Origin: Pedobacter sp. D749
GTDB taxonomy: Bacteria; Bacteroidota; Bacteroidia; Sphingobacteriales; Sphingobacteriaceae
Assembly: GCF_019317285.1 (NCBI RefSeq)
Contig: NZ_CP079218.1
Location: 4,836,001-4,900,000 of the forward strand
Direction of reading: 5' to 3'
Length of the DNA stretch: 64,000 bases
Shown here: positions 1 to 7,977 of the stretch, in pieces
Numbering within the stretch: the stretch's first letter is position 1
Layout of the letters: every line of letters starts with the position of its first letter
The notes under the pieces: generated by a model
What the model saw: only the letters and a program-made list of their open reading frames with translations
The model's database searches: none
Told to the model about the DNA's origin: nothing
Translations under genes and position numbers: made by a program

Positions 1-1749
1 GCAGTTTATGCCGAACTGGTTAGACTGCACAAAGAAGAGGGCTTAAGTTTTAAAAACGTAATTACTTTTAACCTGGATGAATACTATCCAATGGCGCCAA
101 CTGCAGCGCAGAGTTATGTAACGTTTATGAACGAAAACCTCTTCAATCATATCGACATCGACAAAAAAAATGTTCACATCCCTGATGGTACGCTTGCACT
201 GGAAGATATTCCTGCTTTCTGTCTGGAATACGAAAAGAAAATCGGCGATCTTGGCGGTCTTGACATCCAGATTTTAGGAATTGGCCGTACAGGTCACATC
301 GGATTTAACGAGCCGGGTTCTGCGCCAAATTCTGGCACACGTTTAGTCACCTTAGATGATTTAACACGCCGTGATGCTGCACGCGATTTTGGTGGAAAAA
401 CCTTTGTACCAACAAAAGCCATTACCATGGGTATTGGTACAATTTTCAAAGCAAGAGAAATTATATTAATGGCCTGGAGCCGTAAAAAAGCTTCAATCAT
501 CAAAAAAGCCGTTGAAGGCGAAATTTCAGGTGAGGTTCCGGCAACATACCTTCAACTTTCTGAACATGTAGAGTTTATCCTCGATGCGCCTGCAGCTTCA
601 GAATTAACCCGTTTTGATACGCCATGGCTGGTTAAAGACTGCGTTTGGACTGATGCATTGATCCGCAAGGCAGTGATCTGGCTGGCCAACACATTAAAAA
701 AACCGATCTTAAAGTTAACGGAAGACGATTACAATAATAACGGTATGGCGCAACTGGCTACTGAAAAAGGACCAGTTTATAACATCAACATCCATATCTT
801 TAATAAATTACAACACACCATAACTGGCTGGCCGGGTGGTAAACCCAATGCTGACGATTCTCAGCGTCCGGAAAGAGCCGAACCAGCTAAGAAAAGCGTG
901 ATTATTTTTTCTCCTCACCCGGATGATGATGTGATCTCGATGGGCGGTACTTTTCTACGTCTGGTTGATCAGGGGCACGATGTACATGTAGCTTACCAAA
1001 CTTCGGGTAATACGGCAGTATGGGATGATGACGCACTTCGTTTTGTGGAGTTTAATGTGGATTTCACAGAGAAAATGGGCATGGACAATACGCACTTAAA
1101 GGAACTTTATCACAAGATGCGGGCCTTTATTGAGCAGAAAAAACCAAATCAGATTGATACTCCCGAGATCCAAACGGTTAAAGGACTCATTAGAAAAGGC
1201 GAAGCTATTGCCGGTGCAAGATATTGCGGTTTAGAAGATGACCATATTCATTTCCAGGCGCTTCCTTTCTATGAAAGCGGAAAAGTTCAGAAAAATCCGG
1301 TAACTGATACCGATATTGAACTTACAATAGCCTTATTGCAACAAGTTAAACCTCAACAGGTGTATGCTGCCGGCGATTTTGAAGACCCTCATGGAACGCA
1401 CATTGTTTGTTTCAAAATTATTTTAGCAGCATTAAACCGATTACGTAAAACTGAAGCCTGGGCGCAAAATTGCTGGTTATGGATGTACCGTGGCGCATGG
1501 CATGAATTTGAAACTTATGAAATCGAAATGGCGGTTCCAATTTCTCCACAAGAGCTTGAACGCAAGAAATATGCGATTTTCAAACACCAGAGTCAGAAAG
1601 ACAGGGCAGTTTTCCCTGGTGATGACTCAAGAGAGTTCTGGCAACGGGCAGAGGATCGTAACCGTGAAACGGCAAAGGCTTATGACGAACTCGGACTTGC
1701 AGAATACGAAGCTATGGAAGCTTTTGTTCGCTGGAAATTTGAAGACTAG
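1..1749 (+). CDS. nagB: Glucosamine-6-phosphate deaminase fused to PIG-L/LmbE deacetylase-like domain (5' partial)
   Basis: The reading frame is open to the left window edge, so the N-terminal part of the deaminase (roughly the first 60 residues, by comparison with NagB) is missing; 582 residues remain. The first half carries the NagB signature FNLDEYYPM and GIGRTGHIGFNEPGS. This family converts glucosamine-6-phosphate to fructose-6-phosphate plus ammonia in the cytoplasm. From about residue 298 a second domain begins with IIFSPHPDDDVISMGG and later EDPHGTH, the metal-binding pattern of PIG-L/LmbE N-deacetylases. The fused form is common in Bacteroidota and longer than the ~260-residue stand-alone NagB. 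Joining deamination and a possible deacetylase in one chain suggests GlcNAc-6-P or a related amino sugar as substrate, but the role of the second domain is inference. A strong hairpin terminator follows the stop codon. Confidence 0.93.
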   Translation, partial: AVYAELVRLHKEEGLSFKNVITFNLDEYYPMAPTAAQSYVTFMNENLFNHIDIDKKNVHIPDGTLALEDIPAFCLEYEKKIGDLGGLDIQILGIGRTGHIGFNEPGSAPNSGTRLVTLDDLTRRDAARDFGGKTFVPTKAITMGIGTIFKAREIILMAWSRKKASIIKKAVEGEISGEVPATYLQLSEHVEFILDAPAASELTRFDTPWLVKDCVWTDALIRKAVIWLANTLKKPILKLTEDDYNNNGMAQLATEKGPVYNINIHIFNKLQHTITGWPGGKPNADDSQRPERAEPAKKSVIIFSPHPDDDVISMGGTFLRLVDQGHDVHVAYQTSGNTAVWDDDALRFVEFNVDFTEKMGMDNTHLKELYHKMRAFIEQKKPNQIDTPEIQTVKGLIRKGEAIAGARYCGLEDDHIHFQALPFYESGKVQKNPVTDTDIELTIALLQQVKPQQVYAAGDFEDPHGTHIVCFKIILAALNRLRKTEAWAQNCWLWMYRGAWHEFETYEIEMAVPISPQELERKKYAIFKHQSQKDRAVFPGDDSREFWQRAEDRNRETAKAYDELGLAEYEAMEAFVRWKFED

Positions 1750-1763
1750 TTTAAAATAACACC

Positions 1764-1799
1764 AATCCTGCTTTGTTCGCTCAAAGCAGGATTTTTTTT
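1764..1799 (+). terminator. Rho-independent terminator of nagB
   Basis: A perfect 12-bp stem (1764-1775 with 1782-1793, arms AATCCTGCTTTG and its complement) encloses a 6-nt loop TTCGCT and runs into eight consecutive T. It lies 14 nt after the nagB stop codon. Confidence 0.92.
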
Positions 1800-1803
1800 A
1801 CCC

Positions 1804-1907
1804 AACCTGCGAAGTCTCAAAGGGCAAGAGCGCAGAAAGACTTCGTAGGTTTAATGAAAAACTTACGAAACTACTCTACCACACTATCTTAGATAAACTG
1901 CGTAAGT
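1804..1907. repeat. REP-like hairpin pair, left flank of the RAYT gene
   Basis: Two consecutive imperfect palindromes. Arms AACCTGCGAAGTCT (1804-1817) and AGACTTCGTAGGTT (1838-1851) pair with one G-T. A second hairpin has arms ACTTACG (1861-1867) and CGTAAGT (1901-1907). The loop contains GAGCGCAGAAAG, found again in the right-hand copy at 2541-2550. The layout (two hairpins on each side of a RAYT) resembles a bacterial interspersed mosaic element. Confidence 0.8.
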
Positions 1908-1990
1908 ATTACTCGCTTTGTTTTATTCTAATTTTTTTATATATTCAATCCAATTAGTCTTCCCTAATTAATTATTCAATCAATTAGAAT

Positions 1991-2500
1991 ATGAAAATAG
2001 AGGAAGGCGGCTGTTACCACATTTACAACAGGGGAAACAATAAGGGTAAAATCTTTTTTGAAAAAGGAAATTACGTTTTCTTTTTAAAGCAATTTAAAAA
2101 TTATGTCTTACCCTCGGTTGATGTATTTGCTTATTGTTTAATGCCAAACCATTTTCACTTTTTTATCAGGATAAATGATGGGGTGAATTATGAAAAGGGA
2201 ATTAAAAACATGCTTATTTCTTATACTAAGGCAATAAACCAAAGCTATAACAGGGTTGGAAGTTTATGGCAAGGACGGTATAAATCGAAAAAAGTTGATT
2301 CTGAAGCTTATTATACCCGGATCATTATTTACATACACCAAAACCCATTAGCTTCAGGATTGGTAAAAAAAATGGAAGATTACAATTATTCTTCTTTCAG
2401 TTCATATTTATCAGACGATCTAAGTTCAATCTGTAAATCCGAAGTTTTAGAATGGTTTGGTGGCTTTGCAGGCTTTATAACTGATCATAAGTTTAAATGA
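1991..2500 (+). CDS. REP-associated tyrosine transposase (RAYT, Y1_Tnp / IS200-like fold)
   Basis: A 169-residue protein with the hallmarks of RAYT proteins. It starts GGCYHIYNRGNNK, has the HUH metal-binding motif inside MPNHFHFFIRI (about residues 53-63), and ends with IHQNPLASGLVKKMEDYNYSSFSSYL, a block conserved in TnpA_REP proteins. These single-strand DNA endonucleases recognise and cut REP hairpins; they are usually single-copy and domesticated rather than freely mobile. The gene is complete and sits between two pairs of REP-like hairpins (1804-1907 and 2521-2627) that share a sequence core with each other and with loci at 18.6 and 60.9 kb. Codon usage looks more AT-rich than in neighbouring genes. 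The family assignment is secure; the link to these particular repeats is inferred from position and sequence. Confidence 0.93.
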   Translation: MKIEEGGCYHIYNRGNNKGKIFFEKGNYVFFLKQFKNYVLPSVDVFAYCLMPNHFHFFIRINDGVNYEKGIKNMLISYTKAINQSYNRVGSLWQGRYKSKKVDSEAYYTRIIIYIHQNPLASGLVKKMEDYNYSSFSSYLSDDLSSICKSEVLEWFGGFAGFITDHKFK

Positions 2501-2520
2501 GTTTCGCGTTGGCCCAAATT

Positions 2521-2627
2521 CCGAAGTCTTAATGGGCCGAGCGCAGAAAGACTTCGGAAGTTTTTCCAGACATTCCATAGACTTACGAAGTTAGCCTTTC
2601 ACGGCTGTCCACCTAAACTTCGCAAGT
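2521..2627. repeat. REP-like hairpin pair, right flank of the RAYT gene
   Basis: Hairpin one has arms CCGAAGTCTT (2521-2530) and AAGACTTCGG (2548-2557). Hairpin two has ACTTACGAAGTTA (2581-2593) against TAAACTTCGCAAGT (2614-2627). The segment GAGCGCAGAAAGACTTCG matches the left-flank copy at 1829-1845, so both flanks are copies of one element in the same orientation. Confidence 0.8.
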
Positions 2628-3048
2628 AATTTCTCATTGTAATTACCAAAATATCTTTTTTTGGAAAGCAGTGTCTGCAGTTCTTCGGTCACTATAGTCC
2701 TGCCCTTTGCTTAATCCCGATAAAAAACGATAAAACAAATTAATCTTAAATCGGGATAACGCTGCCGGTCAGGTTTATTGAACATAAGTCTTTGCCGTTA
2801 TGATCCCGACTTTTTTCAGTGAAACAGTCTGACCTAATCAAACTTCTCCGTGTTTCCGAGCCTCCGTGGCAAAAAATAAATATTTATCCAGCTGTCATGC
2901 TGAGCGCAGCGAAGCATCTATTCAACACAGGGGCTCTAACTACATAAAACACACCTAACAAAAGATCCTTCACTTCGTTCAGGATGACAGATCTGATCCC
3001 GCCAAGTCTTATTTATTTCTCATTCTAAAAACAATACTCTAAATTAGT
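2628..3048. repeat. Gene-free stretch with interspersed palindromes
   Basis: No convincing reading frame. It contains a TCTCCGTGTTTCC..CTCCGTGGC fragment (about 2846-2872) of the CCGTGG/ACACAGAG repeat type. It also holds a long inverted repeat: CTGTCATGCTGAGCGCAGCG at 2891-2910 opposed by the complementary-type sequence CACTTCGTTCAGGATGACAG at 2971-2990. The second belongs to the family seen again near 15.6, 38.2, 38.6, 45.8 and 60.8 kb. Confidence 0.7.
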
Positions 3049-3072
3049 TTGCTGAACCCAAATAAGCGAATC

Positions 3073-4233
3073 ATGACCGAACCTAAACAACGATTGCTAT
3101 CGCTGGATTTTTTTAGAGGATTAACCGTCGCCGCGATGATCTTAGTGAATAATCCGGGCAGTTGGGGCCATATTTATGCGCCTTTAGAGCATGCAGAATG
3201 GAACGGATGTACGCCTACTGATTTGATTTTCCCATTCTTTTTATGGATTGTTGGCGTTTCTATTGCCTTTGCCATGAGCAGTAGCAAAGCAGATCCATCT
3301 ACACATCAAAAAACAATGATTAAAGCCATTAAACGTGGTATTATACTTTATTTACTTGGTTTTTTCCTCGCTATCTTCGGAAAGATTATCAGTGCAATTA
3401 TGGATAACAGATCCATCTGGGAGGCCTTTCAAACCGTTAGATTGTTGGGCGTTTTGCAAAGGATAGGCATTGTTTTCATCATTAGCAGCATCATTTTTAT
3501 TAAGGTTTCCAACAAAACCATATTTAAAACATTAATTGTAATACTGGCCGTTTACTGGGCACTAATGACCTTTATACCAGTTCCTGGAGTTGGGTACCCT
3601 AACCTGGAAAAAGAAACCAACTTAGCAGCCTGGATAGATCGCGGAATTTTAACAGAGGCACATACCTGGGCTTCATCAAAAACCTGGGACCCGGAGGGAA
3701 TTTTAAGCACGTTACCAGCGATAGGGACCTGTTTATTTGGTATTCTCGTTGGGGTTTGGATGCGCAGAAAAGATGTAGACAATCCAACTAAAGTGGCCTG
3801 GTTATTTACCACGGGGATTGCGGCAGTTGTTTTAGGTTTACTTTGGGACCTGCAGTTCCCGATTAACAAAGCGTTATGGACAAGCTCTTATGTGTTATAT
3901 GCCGGTGGCCTGGCTTCCATCGGGTTGGCACTCTGTTACTGGATCATTGATGTACAGGGCTACAAAAAATTTACCACTCCCTTTGTTGTGTATGGTGTGA
4001 ATGCCATTACCGTTTTCTTTCTGGCTGGATTAATGCCAAGAGTATTAAACCTGATCCAGATTACCGATGCAGATGGTACTGAAACAGGATTATTGGTTCG
4101 GTTCTACGAAACCTGTTATACGCCATTTTTTAGCCCAATAAATGCTTCTTTGGTTTGGGCTATAACCTATGTATTGGGTTTTTATGTATTATTATATTTT
4201 ATGTACAAAAAAAACATTATTATTAAGGTTTAG
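3073..4233 (+). CDS. HGSNAT/NagX-like membrane acyltransferase (DUF5009 type)
   Basis: I place the start at ATG 3073 (386 residues, MTEPKQRLLSLDFFRG); an upstream in-frame TTG at 3049 is less likely. The protein is hydrophobic throughout, with about ten membrane helices and very short loops. The block RLLSLDFFRGLTVAAMILVNN, then EHAEWNGCTPTDLIFPFFLWIVG, matches the heparan-alpha-glucosaminide N-acetyltransferase family. His40, in EHAEWNG, sits where the catalytic histidine of human HGSNAT is reported. By family it would move an acetyl group across the inner membrane onto an amino sugar. The nearby nagB, LacI regulator and glycosidase support an amino-sugar role, but the substrate is inferred. 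Confidence 0.85.
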   Translation: MTEPKQRLLSLDFFRGLTVAAMILVNNPGSWGHIYAPLEHAEWNGCTPTDLIFPFFLWIVGVSIAFAMSSSKADPSTHQKTMIKAIKRGIILYLLGFFLAIFGKIISAIMDNRSIWEAFQTVRLLGVLQRIGIVFIISSIIFIKVSNKTIFKTLIVILAVYWALMTFIPVPGVGYPNLEKETNLAAWIDRGILTEAHTWASSKTWDPEGILSTLPAIGTCLFGILVGVWMRRKDVDNPTKVAWLFTTGIAAVVLGLLWDLQFPINKALWTSSYVLYAGGLASIGLALCYWIIDVQGYKKFTTPFVVYGVNAITVFFLAGLMPRVLNLIQITDADGTETGLLVRFYETCYTPFFSPINASLVWAITYVLGFYVLLYFMYKKNIIIKV

Positions 4234-4269
4234 TAAAAAAATGCTATAATTGATTATCCCTCTCTTTAA

Positions 4270-5289
4270 TTGAAAAAGAAAACTACCATATATGATATCG
4301 CCAAGGCGCTCAATATTACAGTATCAACTGTTTCCAGGGCGCTTAGTGGCTTTCCGGCAATAAGTGATACCACCAGAAAGGCTGTTGTTGAAATGGCTAA
4401 AAAATTAAACTATAGCCCAAATAAACTCGCATCAGCACTAAAATCCGGTAAAACCCATATCATTGGTGTAATTGTGCCAAGCGTACAGGCGCATTTCTTT
4501 GCATCTATTATCCATTGCATAGAGGATGGCCTGAAAGACAGCGGCTACCGCGTAATTATCTATCAATCTAATGAATCTGTTGAGAATGAAATTAATGGCG
4601 TAAGAACATTATTAGAAGCACAAGTAGATGGCATTATGGCTTCAATGTCTTTAGAAACGGAAGACATTTCGCACTTTGGTGAAATTATTAAGCAGAATAA
4701 GCCCCTTATATTATTTGACCGTGTAAATATAGATTTAAAAGTTCCGACCATCACACTTGACGATTTTAAGGCAGGCTATATTGCTACAAAACACTTAATC
4801 GATCAGGGTTATCAAAAAATTGCATTTATAACCACTGTTCACCAGATTAAAATATTTAACGATCGGCTGGAAGGCTACAAAGCAGCCTTATCAGACCATA
4901 ACCTTCCGCTAATAGAAGACCATATTATTTTTGGTGGTTTATCCATCAAAGACGGGCGATTTGGTGCAGGTAAATTAATGCGCAGCCGCAATAAACCCGA
5001 TGCTATTATTGCTGGTGATGATTTTACGGCGCTGGGGGTAATTAAAAAATTAAAAGAGATCGACGAAACACCACCTCAGGTGGGTGTAATTGGTTTTGCC
5101 AATGAAGCATTTTCCGCATACATCACCCCTAACCTATCAACAATTGACCAGCATGCCTCGCAAATGGGCCAGGAGTGTGCTAAAATGTTTCTGAAAATGA
5201 TAAACCAGGAGAACCCATATACCAATATGGAGCATATTGTGCTTGATCCTGGTGTTGTAGAAAGAGAATCGACCAACAAGAAGATTTAA
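4270..5289 (+). CDS. LacI-family transcriptional regulator
   Basis: 339 residues beginning at TTG 4270, the only start that keeps the whole DNA-binding domain. Residues about 5-25 (TIYDIAKALNITVSTVSRALSG) form the LacI helix-turn-helix, followed by the hinge-helix region SPNKLASALKSGKTHIIGVIVP. A periplasmic-binding-protein-like sensor domain follows (IIHCIEDGLKDSGYRVIIYQS through AKMFLKMINQ). The ligand cannot be read from sequence. It lies 36 nt after the acyltransferase gene in the same direction and converges with the glycosidase gene, so a sugar-responsive role over these neighbours is a reasonable inference. Confidence 0.93.
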   Translation: MKKKTTIYDIAKALNITVSTVSRALSGFPAISDTTRKAVVEMAKKLNYSPNKLASALKSGKTHIIGVIVPSVQAHFFASIIHCIEDGLKDSGYRVIIYQSNESVENEINGVRTLLEAQVDGIMASMSLETEDISHFGEIIKQNKPLILFDRVNIDLKVPTITLDDFKAGYIATKHLIDQGYQKIAFITTVHQIKIFNDRLEGYKAALSDHNLPLIEDHIIFGGLSIKDGRFGAGKLMRSRNKPDAIIAGDDFTALGVIKKLKEIDETPPQVGVIGFANEAFSAYITPNLSTIDQHASQMGQECAKMFLKMINQENPYTNMEHIVLDPGVVERESTNKKI

Positions 5290-5294
5290 ACATA

Positions 5295-6839
5295 TTATTC
5301 CTTTGCTAAAGGAATTTCAACGCCAACAGGTCCGCTGGGCTCACTTTCATTTTTTAATCGATCTAATGCCGTTACGAGATAGCTGTACCGTTTTCCACTT
5401 TCTACACTGGTATCAATGAATGAAAGATAATCTTCAAAGCTTATTTTAACAATGTTTTTAGGGTCAAGTATCGAAATTTTCTCTCCTTCATTAAATCGGT
5501 AAATTACAAATCCCGAAGCCGTTTCCCCATCTTTAGCCTTTAACGGAAGCTGCCATTTTAAATGCACACCATCTTTTAGTGCATCAGCTGTTAATGCCTG
5601 AGGCTCGTTTGGCGGCACCTCATCCAGCCACGGCATTTGCGGTGGCAGAGCAGGGTATTTATAAAGATCATTCTTTAGCGAATCGCCAACTGCCTTTGCA
5701 ACCGTACTTAATGATTTAGAACTAAAAAATACACTCCCCTGAATTCGGTTATTATCTCTCAGGTACCTGATCTGTCTGGGTATTTCGCTCAGGTTTTTCC
5801 AGGCGGCTTCAGCCCGCGAATTTACCAGGTAAGCACCCTGCCCAATGTAAACATGCCTGCCAAAGTTATTATTGCTCCACCAATCAACTAAAACCCCATA
5901 AGGTGCAACTCTTCTGGTAAACGTAAAATAAATTTGAGGATTAATGTAATCTACCCAGCCTTCTCTAACCCATTTACGGCTATCGGCAAAAAGCTCGGCG
6001 TAATTAGATAAACCACTGGTAGCAGAACCTTCGGGATCTTCGTATTTATTTTTCCAGATCCCAAACGGGCTGACCCCAAATTTCACCCATTTTTTATAAT
6101 GGTGAATACTATCATCCAGTTGTTTAATCAACATATCGACGTTATTACGCCTCCAATCTTTTATATCGGAAAAATTATTAGGGTATTTGTAAAAAGTATT
6201 ACTATCATTAATCGTTTGCCCCTCTAATTTATAGGGGTAAAAATAATCATCGAAGTGAATACCATCAACATCATAACCCTTTACCACGTCTAAAATTACC
6301 TGAACAATATATTCCCTCACATCCGGAATACCCGGATCAAACTGCTTTTTACCCCCATAGGTAAAAAACCAATCGGGATGTTTACGATAAGCATGATTTT
6401 CGCTTAACACAGTCGAGCTACTCATACTGGCTCGATAAGGGTTAAACCAAGCATGGAGTTCCATTCCCCTGAAGTGGGCTTCTTTAATGGCAAAAGCCAA
6501 AGGATCATAACCAGGAGCTGGCGCCAAACCCTGTTTCCCCATCAACCATTGGCTCCAGGGTTCTCTGGATTTTGCATAAAATGCATCGGCTGCGGGCCTA
6601 ACCTGCAAAATAATGGCATTCATCCCCTGGCTTTTATGTCTTTCTAAAATACCGATCAGTTCCTGCTTTTGCTGATCAACACTTAAACCCGGCCTCGATG
6701 GCCAGTCAATATTGGTTACAGTTGCCACCCAAACACCTCTAAACTCCCTTTTTGGTGCAATTTTTGCTAAAGGTTGTGCATTTAATATATAAGGTAGTAC
6801 AGTTAAGGATAAAAGTGCGTATAGGAAGTTTTTAAGCAT
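5295..6839 (-). CDS. Secreted GHL10-type glycoside hydrolase (DUF187/YngK-like) with C-terminal Fn3-like domain
   Basis: 514 residues with a signal peptide (MLKNFLYALLSLTVLPYILNA). The catalytic region begins at REFRGVWVATVTNIDWPSRPGL and includes LQVRPAADAFY, LHAWFNPYRA and the acidic motif VDGIHFDDYFYP. This is the TIM-barrel pattern of the family-10-like glycosidases annotated DUF187 (YngK). Roughly residues 405-510 (PPNEPQALTADALKDGVHLKW..) look like a fibronectin type III or related beta-sandwich module. The substrate is probably a peptidoglycan- or GlcNAc-containing glycan, given the neighbourhood, but this is not visible in the sequence. The gene is convergent with the LacI gene, with only 5 nt between stop codons. 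Confidence 0.88.
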   Translation of the reverse strand: MLKNFLYALLSLTVLPYILNAQPLAKIAPKREFRGVWVATVTNIDWPSRPGLSVDQQKQELIGILERHKSQGMNAIILQVRPAADAFYAKSREPWSQWLMGKQGLAPAPGYDPLAFAIKEAHFRGMELHAWFNPYRASMSSSTVLSENHAYRKHPDWFFTYGGKKQFDPGIPDVREYIVQVILDVVKGYDVDGIHFDDYFYPYKLEGQTINDSNTFYKYPNNFSDIKDWRRNNVDMLIKQLDDSIHHYKKWVKFGVSPFGIWKNKYEDPEGSATSGLSNYAELFADSRKWVREGWVDYINPQIYFTFTRRVAPYGVLVDWWSNNNFGRHVYIGQGAYLVNSRAEAAWKNLSEIPRQIRYLRDNNRIQGSVFFSSKSLSTVAKAVGDSLKNDLYKYPALPPQMPWLDEVPPNEPQALTADALKDGVHLKWQLPLKAKDGETASGFVIYRFNEGEKISILDPKNIVKISFEDYLSFIDTSVESGKRYSYLVTALDRLKNESEPSGPVGVEIPLAKE

Positions 6840-7042
6840 TATTTGTGTCTTATTTTTTATTCAGGTTGTGTGTTTGTGTAAATTTGAATACAAATGAACA
6901 TTAGCAATTAAACGATTTTTTTTAAAAACTCTTATAAGTTTATTAAAAATTTTAATTTGCGCCCTGCTAAAATTAATTGTGTACCCCATTTACCTATGGA
7001 GAGCAAAAGTATATTAATTTACAGAAGATACAGCGTTATTAA

Positions 7043-7945
7043 ATGGAACCACAAAAGATTAATAAGGGTGATAGAAACAAAATTTACTTCCTGGTCATCG
7101 TTATTGCTGCTTTAATAGGCACAAATGCTTACTTGTTTTTTAAAGATCGAAAGCAAAGTGAAAAATTTGTTACCGTTAGTGCAGAGAAAGATAAACTAAG
7201 GCTTGAGGTAGAAAAGATTGAGGTTGAGTTGGATAAGGTTAATGCATTGAACCTTGATTTAAATGATAAGCTTGTTGAGGAACAGAAGCTTGCCCGGGTA
7301 AAAATTGAAGAACTTAAAGTGGCTTTAGCAAAAAACCAGATCACCCAAGCCGAAATTGACAAGGCAAATGCACAAATTAATGAGCTGAAAACATTTGTAA
7401 AGAACTACAATGATCAGATTATTCAGTTACAGAAAGACAATATTTTTCTAAAAAACAGTCGCGATAGCTTACAGAATACGCTGAGAAACATCAGCAACAG
7501 GGCATCTAACTTAGAGAACGAAAACTCGAATTTAAATGCGAAAGTTAAAACTGCCGCAGCATTAAAGCTACAATCGGCCGAAATTATTGCTTTCAGAACA
7601 AAATCAAGCGGCAAAAAAGTCGAAGTGAGCAAATCGTCTACAGCTGAGAAATTAAGCGTGCGCTTTAACGTTGTGCCGAATCATTTAGCAGAAAAAGGAC
7701 ATCATAACATTTACCTTCGGGTATTTGATCCGGCAGGGAATCTGCTTGCAGATGAGGGAAACCATTTTGAGGCTGACGGGCAGGATATGCAATTTAGCCA
7801 TTCTATTTTTATCGACTACAATAACGATGACAGCACCTATGTTATCGACTGGGCAAACCCAAAGCCATTTATAAAGGGCATATATACCGTAATTTTATAT
7901 GCTGATGGCAATACCATGGGGAAGGCCCAAGTGGAGCTGAGATAA
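7043..7945 (+). CDS. Membrane-anchored coiled-coil protein, function unknown
   Basis: 300 residues. A short lysine-rich N-terminus precedes one membrane helix (about residues 14-33, FLVIVIAALIGTNAYLFF). A long heptad-rich coiled coil follows (about 37-165, with many E/K/L/N residues). The C-terminal domain of roughly 110 residues appears to be a beta-sandwich (RFNVVPNHLAEKGHHNIYLRVFDPAGNLL.. to the end). The topology suggests a single-pass protein with the coiled coil and C-domain outside the cytoplasm. I do not recognise a named family. It is convergent with the large kinase gene. Confidence 0.8.
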   Translation: MEPQKINKGDRNKIYFLVIVIAALIGTNAYLFFKDRKQSEKFVTVSAEKDKLRLEVEKIEVELDKVNALNLDLNDKLVEEQKLARVKIEELKVALAKNQITQAEIDKANAQINELKTFVKNYNDQIIQLQKDNIFLKNSRDSLQNTLRNISNRASNLENENSNLNAKVKTAAALKLQSAEIIAFRTKSSGKKVEVSKSSTAEKLSVRFNVVPNHLAEKGHHNIYLRVFDPAGNLLADEGNHFEADGQDMQFSHSIFIDYNNDDSTYVIDWANPKPFIKGIYTVILYADGNTMGKAQVELR

Positions 7946-7977
7946 TTCACCATCTTTACCAATCTACCTTTTTTAAT

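Noticed and set aside
1490..1759. 89-codon frame overlapping the end of nagB
   Set aside because: It lies in another frame inside a well-supported gene and its product has no domain character; shadow of nagB.
3049..3072. Upstream TTG start for the NagX-like gene
   Set aside because: The eight added residues have no similarity, and the ATG at 3073 gives the normal family N-terminus.
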